This document shows, one piece after another, positions 1 to 5,041 of a DNA stretch of 5,041 bases (the stretch's first letter is position 1; every line of letters starts with the position of its first letter). Origin of the DNA: Planctomycetota bacterium (GTDB taxonomy: Bacteria > Planctomycetota > UBA8742 > SKZP01 > JAIOTL01); assembly GCA_021106775.1 (NCBI GenBank), contig JAIOTL010000186.1, positions 1 to 5,041 of the forward strand, given 5' to 3'. Under the pieces are notes generated by a model that did not search any database, was not told the DNA's origin, and saw only the letters and a program-made list of their open reading frames with translations. The translations under genes were made by a program, and so were the position numbers.

Positions 1-1625
1 AACAGGAGAATCGGCGAATTGGCAATCATCGCTCGCGCAATCGCAATTGATTGACGCTCGCCACCGGAAAGTCTTGCACCACGTTCGCCAACAACAGTAT
101 CCCAACGCTCAGGCTGTTCCTCTATAAATTCCAAAATATTCGCATCTCGAGCAGCTTGCTCAAGCTCTTTCTGCGTGGCATCGGGCTTCGAGTATGCGAT
201 ATTCTCGCGAATCGTAGTGTTAAACAGGAAAGTATCCTGCGTAACAACCGCGATAAGGTTGCGAAGCGACACCGGGTCAAGCTCGCGCAAGTTTTTGCCG
301 TCAATCGTAATTTCACCCTTCTGCGGGTCGTAAAAACGCAGGAAAAGGTCGAGAATCGTTGACTTTCCGGCACCACGCTCCCCGACAAATGCTGCAATCT
401 TACCTTTTTTCACGCTGAAATTCACATCACTGACCGTGTACATCGACTCATCCGACATAGTTTCATCATCATTGCCGTTCGGATACCTAAAACTAATATC
501 TTTGTATTTTATTTCATCCTTGAATGAATCGAGTTTGAGAGCGTTTTCGGATACCTGAATGCGTGGCTTTTCCTCCAAGATTTCAAAAAGACGCTCCGTT
601 GCAACAAATGCATCTTGAAACATGTTTATACTGCGGGTGAGTCTGCGAAGCGGGTCGAACGTAGCAACAAGTGCAACAACAAACACAGTAAAGTCACCGG
701 CTGTAATCTTGCCAAAAGGTCCACCCTTAACAACAAGATAACCACCGACAAAAAGAACCCCCACAAGCAGAATATTGTATATGAAATCTGTCCCGGAATT
801 GTTGTAAACCTTGTATTTGTTCGCATTCATCTGCCGGTTAAACCAATGCTGAGTAACCTCCTCAAAACGCTCAATCTCCCTGTCTTCGCGCCTGAACGCC
901 TTGATAACCCTGATACCCGCAAAACACTGCGAAAGTGTGTTCATAACTTCACCGAGAGTCTGGCGTGCCTTACGACTCCAAAATCTGACGCGCTTTGAAA
1001 GATAAGCCAGGATAATAATCAGTATCGGCGCGAAAAGTATTAGAAAAACCGCAAGCTGAGCAGATGCATAAATCGCCAGTGCCAACCCGAAAATAAGTAA
1101 AAATGGCTGAACCAGAAAATCCGAAGTCATATATTGTATTCCCGCCCTGAATGCTTGAATGTCGTTGCTCATTCTGCTCAGAAGGTCGCCTTGTCTGCGC
1201 TGAAGAAAATATTGCACATCAAGAGACATCAAATGTGCCTGAAGCTTGCGTTGAACATCAGTCATCGACTTGGCAATCAACCAGTTGCTGAAATACTGAC
1301 GGACGAAACCTGCTGGTCCTTGCACAAACGCAAGTCCCAAAAGCCAAAACATAATTATTATTAATTCCGAAAATCGGTCTGATAATATCGTATCGCTTGC
1401 GAAAACATCGTTCATGATCGGTCTGAGGAAGTAGATGCGTCCTTGAGAAGTGGCGGCATAGACAGCGGAAGCGATGATGACAAGGATTAGTATTTTTTTG
1501 TATGGAAAAACAAACTTTGCGATGCGATACATCAAGACATACCACGGTGCACCGAAGTTGTAGTCGTATTTTCTTTTATTTTTTTGAGTTTCAGTTTCGC
1601 TGATTTCAGCATGATTATTATTCAT
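1..1625 (-). CDS. MsbA-like ABC exporter half-transporter (permease fused to ATPase), 3' end cut off by window edge
   Basis: The reading frame runs leftward from ATG at 1625 and is still open at base 1, giving 541 visible residues of an expected 580-610. It encodes a fused membrane domain and ATPase that should work as a homodimer or heterodimer in the inner membrane. A polar N-terminus (1-25) precedes six likely membrane helices near residues 44-60, 87-108, 170-186, 188-208, 281-299 and 308-324. The ATPase domain shows an A-loop tyrosine (Y381, in FRYP), Walker A GERGAGKST (415-423), Q-loop glutamine Q463 (VVTQDTFLFN) and the ABC signature LSGGERQ (519-525). Walker B, the D-loop and the H-loop lie beyond the edge. 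Short matches to E. coli MsbA by memory include RPIMNDVF near the first helix, GDLLSRMSND (146-155) and the stretch DPLRRLT to LFEIL (324-350). Lipid A/lipopolysaccharide flipping is therefore plausible, but this superfamily also exports peptides and drugs, so the substrate is not proven. The start is supported by an AGGA six bases upstream. An acidic insert separates A-loop and Walker A. Confidence 0.93.
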   Translation of the reverse strand, partial: MNNNHAEISETETQKNKRKYDYNFGAPWYVLMYRIAKFVFPYKKILILVIIASAVYAATSQGRIYFLRPIMNDVFASDTILSDRFSELIIIMFWLLGLAFVQGPAGFVRQYFSNWLIAKSMTDVQRKLQAHLMSLDVQYFLQRRQGDLLSRMSNDIQAFRAGIQYMTSDFLVQPFLLIFGLALAIYASAQLAVFLILFAPILIIILAYLSKRVRFWSRKARQTLGEVMNTLSQCFAGIRVIKAFRREDREIERFEEVTQHWFNRQMNANKYKVYNNSGTDFIYNILLVGVLFVGGYLVVKGGPFGKITAGDFTVFVVALVATFDPLRRLTRSINMFQDAFVATERLFEILEEKPRIQVSENALKLDSFKDEIKYKDISFRYPNGNDDETMSDESMYTVSDVNFSVKKGKIAAFVGERGAGKSTILDLFLRFYDPQKGEITIDGKNLRELDPVSLRNLIAVVTQDTFLFNTTIRENIAYSKPDATQKELEQAARDANILEFIEEQPERWDTVVGERGARLSGGERQSIAIARAMIANSPILL

Positions 1626-1630
1626 TATCA

Positions 1631-1635
1631 ATCCT
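1631..1635 (-). promoter_or_regulatory. Ribosome binding site of the ABC exporter gene
   Basis: On the minus strand the sequence reads AGGAT, then TTGAT and A, before the ATG at 1625. An AGGA core six bases from the start codon is well placed, and it supports ATG 1625 as the true start. Confidence 0.6.
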
Positions 1636-1650
1636 AAAAATATGCCCACA

Positions 1651-1678
1651 ATATTAGCAAATACATGAAAATGTACAA
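1651..1678 (-). promoter_or_regulatory. Candidate promoter of the ABC exporter gene (minus strand)
   Basis: Reading leftward, TTGTAC (bases 1678-1673) is followed after 16 bases by TAATAT (1656-1651), preceded by TGC, which resembles an extended -10. Transcription would begin near 1644, leaving a leader of about 19 bases that just contains the ribosome binding site. The -35 match is poor and the region is AT-rich. An overlapping alternative (TTGAAT, 17-base spacer, TGTATT) exists, so the call is tentative. Confidence 0.35.
1662..1675. repeat. Small inverted repeat inside the divergent promoter region
   Basis: TACAT and ATGTA form 5-base arms around GAAA. The repeat sits between the proposed -35 and -10 of the exporter promoter, where an operator could lie. 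Arms this short arise easily by chance in AT-rich DNA, so this is a bare observation. Confidence 0.2.
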
Positions 1679-1774
1679 AATAATTCAAATTGAGTTGGCA
1701 GAATTAAATATCGTATTTCCGATTATTAAAGAAATCATAGAATCTCATATAGATTTCAGTGTGTATAAAACTTC

Positions 1775-1780
1775 AGGAGA
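1775..1780 (+). promoter_or_regulatory. Ribosome binding site that fixes the start of the CitF-family gene
   Basis: AGGAGA lies five bases before the ATG at 1786. It is a near-ideal Shine-Dalgarno sequence and decides against the in-frame GTG at 1759, which would place this AGGAGA inside the coding region. Confidence 0.85.
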
Positions 1781-1785
1781 AAATA

Positions 1786-3348
1786 ATGCTGATAAACGGA
1801 ATTGAGTATAAACCTTATAACGGCGCGTTTAACGATATGAATTATGCTGCTCAGATTGTTGGAAGGAAAGGTGCAGCTCCTATTGAGACCGGTAAAAGCA
1901 AGGTTACAACGCTCGATGCTGTGATGGAGCTGATCGAGGATGGAGATATTGTTTCTTACCCGCATTATTACAGACTTGGCGACAATGGCATGAAGATGGT
2001 CGTTGATAAGCTTAGAGAACACGGCAAGCGAAACATCAAGCTCTATGCCAACGCAGTCTTTGATAATACTGACCCCTGGCTTTATCAGGCATGGCAGGAC
2101 GGTATTATTTCGGGCGTTTACGGGAATTTGTATCGGAAGTTCGGTGCGCATCTGACGAACGGCGATTTATTACCCTGGGTTGGCATCGGATTTAGTCATG
2201 GAAACCGTGTTCGCAAACTTCAAACCGGTGAAGTTCACATCAAAGTGGCGTTTGGACCTGTACCAATCGCCGATATTCATGGTAATTCAAACGGTGTTAT
2301 GGGCAAGGAAGAACATTGGTGCGGTCCGCTTGGTCTGTTCTCAGCCGATGCGGAATTCGCTGATTATACTTGCTTACTTGCTGGCACGGTGAGCGAACAC
2401 TTGATTTTACCCAACGAGATTCCCATGGCGCAGGTGGATTTTGTTGTACCTGTTGAGAATCCTGGTCTCGCATCTGGCATAGGTTCTGGCACGCTTGACC
2501 TTGAAAGAATCCGCGCTAACGATTTCAATCGGATTATCGCAGAAAATGTTACGAATGTCATGCGAGCAGCACGAGTTGTACGTGAAAATTTCGGTTTTCA
2601 GGTTGGCAGCGGTGCGGGACTGATAGTTCTGGACGAAATCCGCAAAATGCTTAAGGAGCAGGAAATTGTCGCGAATTTCTCGATTGGTGGCGTAACGAGC
2701 ATGCATGTGGACATGTTCAAGGAAGGCACTATGCGCTATCTCTGGCACGGTCAGCTTTTCGAACCGAGTGCGAAGGTTATCCAGTCATTGCTTGAGGATT
2801 CCGGGCACAAAGCGATTCCTGCGGGAGAATATGCTTCGGTTGCGAACAAAGAATGTCTTGTGAACATGCTTGATGTTGCGGTTCTGTCTGCGCTTGAGGT
2901 TGACGTGGATTTTAATGTGAATACGGTGTGTGCAAACGGCAGAATTATCGGTGGAATCGGCGGCGGGCAGGACGTGGCAGCGGGTGCTGACTTGACGATT
3001 ATGTTTTTACCTCTTGCGCAGGGCAAGAACGGCAAAGGTTTCCCAAAGGTCGTGGACAAAGTTTACACGCGCACAACGCCCGGTGAGGTGGTTGATGTGG
3101 TTGTTACGGACGAATATGTTTCGGTTAATCCCGCGAGTAAATCAACCTACATGGACGCAATTCTCTGCAATGCGAAAGATGCAGGATTGGCAATCGTCTC
3201 AATTGAGGATTTGCATGAGAAATCAATGGCAAAAGCACGCGAATTCGGCACAATTCCACAGAAATCGGAAACAACCGACGAAATTGTTCATGCGATTGAA
3301 TGGCGCGATGGCACATTGCTCGATGTAATCAGGAAAATTGCAAATTAA
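1786..3348 (+). CDS. Citrate lyase alpha subunit (CitF) family CoA-/ACP-transferase, orphan copy
   Basis: This is a complete 520-residue protein, close to the usual 500-520 of CitF. In citrate lyase the alpha subunit exchanges acetyl for citrate on the acyl-carrier gamma subunit (citrate:acetyl-ACP transferase); the family is related to the CoA-transferase fold and acts in the cytoplasm. Family resemblance, recalled from the enterobacterial protein, runs along most of the chain: a degenerate SYPHYYRLGD (57-66) where CitF has a SFHH-x-FRGGD-type motif, GNSNGVMGK (166-174), CGPLG (179-183), FSIGGVTS (298-305), SALEVDVDFNVN (368-379), AAGADLTIM (398-406), TTPGEVVDVVVTD (430-442) with VNPA (447-450), and WRDGTLLDVIR (506-516). 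No other citrate lyase gene lies next to it, and both neighbours are unrelated in function. It may therefore complete a lyase encoded elsewhere or act as a stand-alone CoA-transferase on citrate or another dicarboxylic or hydroxy acid. The family call is firm; citrate as substrate is not. No clear promoter was found; TATAGA at 1748-1753 is a weak -10 candidate. Confidence 0.85.
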   Translation: MLINGIEYKPYNGAFNDMNYAAQIVGRKGAAPIETGKSKVTTLDAVMELIEDGDIVSYPHYYRLGDNGMKMVVDKLREHGKRNIKLYANAVFDNTDPWLYQAWQDGIISGVYGNLYRKFGAHLTNGDLLPWVGIGFSHGNRVRKLQTGEVHIKVAFGPVPIADIHGNSNGVMGKEEHWCGPLGLFSADAEFADYTCLLAGTVSEHLILPNEIPMAQVDFVVPVENPGLASGIGSGTLDLERIRANDFNRIIAENVTNVMRAARVVRENFGFQVGSGAGLIVLDEIRKMLKEQEIVANFSIGGVTSMHVDMFKEGTMRYLWHGQLFEPSAKVIQSLLEDSGHKAIPAGEYASVANKECLVNMLDVAVLSALEVDVDFNVNTVCANGRIIGGIGGGQDVAAGADLTIMFLPLAQGKNGKGFPKVVDKVYTRTTPGEVVDVVVTDEYVSVNPASKSTYMDAILCNAKDAGLAIVSIEDLHEKSMAKAREFGTIPQKSETTDEIVHAIEWRDGTLLDVIRKIAN

Positions 3349-3375
3349 CAGCTTGTTTATCAAAATTCCTTCCTC

Positions 3376-3393
3376 ATCATTGTTTACGATGAT
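3376..3393 (+). other. Weak stem-loop after the CitF-family gene
   Basis: ATCATTG and CGATGAT form a 7-base stem, including one G-T wobble, around the loop TTTA, 27 bases after the stop codon. The following bases (AATAAAAC) contain no T-run, so it lacks the signature of an intrinsic terminator. It could instead protect the 3' end of the mRNA, or mean nothing. Confidence 0.3.
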
Positions 3394-3561
3394 AATAAAA
3401 CAGGGTTGCATGTGTGGAAATATCTGATATATGAAATATAAAACAAGTTTTCATGGTTTTAGCCGTTGTACAATTAGTACGTATATATCATAGATGCAAC
3501 TTTCTGTGATTTTGCAGAGAGCAAAAGAAAATTGTAAAACATTTGAGAAATTATCTTATTC

Positions 3562-3587
3562 TGAAACTCTTCGATATTTTTAACGTC
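3562..3587 (+). promoter_or_regulatory. Candidate ECF sigma factor promoter (TGAAAC-N16-CGTC)
   Basis: TGAAAC (3562-3567) and CGTC (3584-3587) are separated by exactly 16 bases. This fits the consensus known for the SigW/SigX/SigM group of extracytoplasmic-function sigma factors in Bacillus, where the -35 carries AAC and the -10 is CGTA or CGTC. Transcription would start near 3594, about 25 bases before the ATG at 3619. The position directly ahead of an anti-sigma-like gene strengthens the call, because such genes are often under control of their own sigma factor. Promoter specificity is borrowed from distant bacteria, so it remains a prediction. Confidence 0.5.
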
Positions 3588-3618
3588 AAAGGAATTGAAA
3601 CAACATGACGGGGTTTTT

Positions 3619-4983
3619 ATGGACAGCCAGAGAGAATTAATCATAGAGTACATCAGGGGCGAACTCGAAGGAGATGAGAAACAATCTTTCGAACGCCTGC
3701 TGAATATAGATGCCAAATTTAAGAAAGAATATGAAAAACAAAAAAATATATGGGATTTATACGGAAAACTTCCGCAAATTAAATTAACAGACTCTGTGCG
3801 CGAAAGAACCCTTCATTCAGTTAAACATTACAAAAGTAAGAGTATCAAAATCAGGATGTTTCACGCTCAGGACAAAATCGAGATTGAAAGAAAAAAAGTA
3901 GCTCGAAGATTATTTACGCCGATTTCCGCTGCTGCTGCTGTTCTCATCCTCACTACCGTCATCATCACCATGATTGTTACCGATTCAACGTTAAGTAAAA
4001 TGAAAGAGGGTAGAATTGCAGCTTCAGAGAAAAGTGAAATGAAAGAAAAGCTTCCTGTGAGTGTTAAAAATGGTGATTTGAAGACTATCGCACCTGAAGA
4101 ATCCGAAAAGATGGAAATGGATTCAAAAGGTGAGAGTCTGAAGAAAGCAGCCCCACAAAACGGTTGGGATAATACAAAGTTAAAGAACAATTCTGAACCC
4201 GAGATTATAGACGATGAAGAAACAAATGAAAACTATCGAGTTTTATGGCCCGATAAACCACTATCTAGAAAATCAAAAGGTTATGACTCAATCGCCAGTG
4301 ACAATCGCGGCGGAGGATTTGAACGCGAGGATAAAGCCCCTGAAATTTCTGCTGATGCAAGCAAAGACAGCATTGAGCGAAAAAAGGAAATGAACGACGC
4401 AATTGCATCAGACATTTACGTTTATTTCCTCGATAGAGGTGCTGAAATGGATATTTCATTGTCAGAAAATCAAAAACTCAATATGCCGACAGAACTGAAA
4501 GACAAGATTTCGACTCGGTTTGATATGGCAAAACACGAAATCATCCATGAATTGAAGGCTCTGGGCAGAAATGATAGATTTCTCGTTATAATCCTCGAAG
4601 GTTTGGGTGCGTACCGCATCAGTAAAATCGGAAATCGTACCGAGTTTACTTCATTTAACATTTCGTTTATTCTGAATAATAACAATGAGGTTGTGAACTC
4701 GATTACAAAAGAGCTTGAGAAGCTTTCAACCAAGAATTATAATTATAAAAGTGATGATAAACTTGAAGTCATTAAAGATAGAATCCAAACCATTTCGAGT
4801 ATTATTTCACATTTGAAGTTTTATACGGCGATGGTTCCCGAAAACACGGTGTCTGCTGATTCTGTGGATGCAAAGCCAGGCAAGGGTTATATTTCGAGTA
4901 ATGTTGATATTATCGACCTTGGCGGTAGCAGCAATCTTGAAGGATGGGCGAAAAACAACAATTTCTCATATTCACGCAGATAA
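3619..4983 (+). CDS. Anti-sigma-factor-like single-pass membrane protein with degenerate VWA-like C-terminal domain
   Basis: This is a complete 454-residue protein that I do not recognise as a named family. Residues 4-48 (ELIIEYIRGELEGDE, then an acidic/basic helix) have the pattern of the short helical N-terminus of anti-sigma factors, but the H-x3-C-x2-C zinc site is absent; the whole protein has no cysteine. A very basic stretch (72-98) precedes one membrane helix (about 102-121), which predicts a cytoplasmic N-terminus. Residues 122-255 form a low-complexity linker rich in K, E, S, D and N. From about 265 to 400 the chain resembles a von Willebrand A domain: IYVYFLDRGAEM (266-277) sits where VWA proteins have the hydrophobic strand plus D-x-S-x-S, and RFDMAKHEIIHELKAL-GRNDRF-LVIIL (300-326) matches the usual helix-turn-strand. 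The metal-site serines are replaced by G274 and E276. ATG 3619 was chosen because the upstream in-frame TTG (3595) would lie at the predicted transcription start; GGGG at 3610-3613 is a modest ribosome site. A sensory or anchoring envelope role is inferred. Confidence 0.8.
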   Translation: MDSQRELIIEYIRGELEGDEKQSFERLLNIDAKFKKEYEKQKNIWDLYGKLPQIKLTDSVRERTLHSVKHYKSKSIKIRMFHAQDKIEIERKKVARRLFTPISAAAAVLILTTVIITMIVTDSTLSKMKEGRIAASEKSEMKEKLPVSVKNGDLKTIAPEESEKMEMDSKGESLKKAAPQNGWDNTKLKNNSEPEIIDDEETNENYRVLWPDKPLSRKSKGYDSIASDNRGGGFEREDKAPEISADASKDSIERKKEMNDAIASDIYVYFLDRGAEMDISLSENQKLNMPTELKDKISTRFDMAKHEIIHELKALGRNDRFLVIILEGLGAYRISKIGNRTEFTSFNISFILNNNNEVVNSITKELEKLSTKNYNYKSDDKLEVIKDRIQTISSIISHLKFYTAMVPENTVSADSVDAKPGKGYISSNVDIIDLGGSSNLEGWAKNNNFSYSRR

Positions 4984-5006
4984 GGTGCAAGGTGGATGAT
5001 ATTGTC

Positions 5007-5027
5007 ATTCCCAACTCGATTGGGAAT
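5007..5027. repeat. Short palindromic dispersed-repeat-like element (ATTCCC...GGGAAT type)
   Basis: ATTCCCAA (5007-5014) and TTGGGAAT (5020-5027) are perfect 8-base arms around the loop CTCGA. With its flanks (GTC before, CCAG after) it looks like the GTCATTCCC...GGGAATCCAG palindromes scattered through intergenic DNA of many bacteria, and like the Neisseria dRS3 repeat family (ATTCCC-N8-GGGAAT), though the spacer here is 9. It lies 24 bases past the stop codon of the anti-sigma-like gene. No T-run follows, so termination is possible but not shown. The window ends 14 bases later, so any larger element would be cut off. Confidence 0.55.
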
Positions 5028-5041
5028 CCAGAAAATGCCAA

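Larger units (their letters stand above)
3349..3618. other. AT-rich intergenic region of 270 bases with no gene
   Basis: I see no convincing coding sequence here. It holds a weak hairpin at 3376-3393 and an ECF-type promoter at 3562-3587, both listed separately. A 7-base pair of complementary segments, CTTGTTT (3352-3358) and AAACAAG (3441-3447) followed by TTTT, could form a long-range stem, but the roughly 80-base loop makes it a poor terminator. No classic GC-rich hairpin with a T-run ends the CitF-family gene, so its termination site is unresolved. Confidence 0.6.

Noticed and set aside
51..998. Open frames on the plus strand opposite the exporter gene (51-362 and 615-998)
   Set aside because: The minus strand reads as a continuous, well-conserved ABC exporter with Walker A and signature motifs. 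The plus-strand frames are shadows with no recognisable protein features.
1759..1785. In-frame GTG start nine codons upstream of the CitF-family ATG
   Set aside because: It would put the strong AGGAGA ribosome site inside the coding sequence, and no ribosome site stands ahead of the GTG. The added residues do not match the family.
3376..3393. Intrinsic terminator after the CitF-family gene
   Set aside because: The stem is AT-rich with a wobble pair, and no T-run follows on either strand. It is kept only as a weak stem-loop.
1756..3411. Minus-strand open frames opposite the CitF-family gene
   Set aside because: All overlap the strongly supported CitF-family frame, lack good ribosome sites and show no family resemblance.
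3595..3618. In-frame TTG start for the anti-sigma-like gene
   Set aside because: The AGGA before it is only about one base away, and the predicted ECF transcript would begin at almost the same base. ATG 3619 gives a normal leader.
3605..3640. Eleven-codon overlapping small open frame (ATG at 3605) that could act as a leader peptide
   Set aside because: Its nearest AGGA is about 11 bases away, it lies very near the predicted transcript start, and it shows no attenuation-like codon runs. It looks like chance.
1..5041. CRISPR array, tRNA/rRNA, transposase or toxin-antitoxin module
   Set aside because: I saw no regularly spaced direct repeats, no cloverleaf-like sequence, no transposase motif and no paired small genes.

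Overview
The window holds three protein genes, with no RNA gene, CRISPR array or recognisable insertion sequence. A half-size ABC exporter gene runs leftward off the left edge (1-1625, minus). Diverging from it across about 160 bases is a complete gene for a homologue of the citrate lyase alpha subunit (CitF family; 1786-3348, plus). After a 270-base AT-rich gap comes a complete gene for a single-pass membrane protein with an anti-sigma-factor-like N-terminus (3619-4983, plus). A short palindromic repeat follows it near the right edge.

The organism cannot be named from this sequence. The exporter resembles MsbA, which fits a bacterium with an outer membrane. The CitF-family protein suggests anaerobic or fermentative carboxylic acid metabolism. 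The many synonymous and structural differences from the proteobacterial proteins I know suggest a distant, perhaps uncultured, lineage; that is inference only.

The three genes do not form an obvious pathway. The citrate-lyase-alpha homologue is an orphan here: no beta (CitE), acyl-carrier gamma (CitD), ligase (CitC) or prosthetic-group genes (CitG/CitX) lie beside it, and the genes on both sides have unrelated roles. The third gene is the most unusual. It has a short cytoplasmic helical segment like that of anti-sigma factors but without zinc-binding residues, one membrane helix, a long charged linker, and a C-terminal domain that reads like a von Willebrand A (VWA) fold with its metal site lost. 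Directly upstream is a TGAAAC-N16-CGTC element, which exactly fits the promoter consensus of ECF sigma factors of the SigW/SigX/SigM type. Together these suggest an ECF-controlled, membrane-anchored regulatory or envelope protein whose sigma partner is encoded elsewhere.
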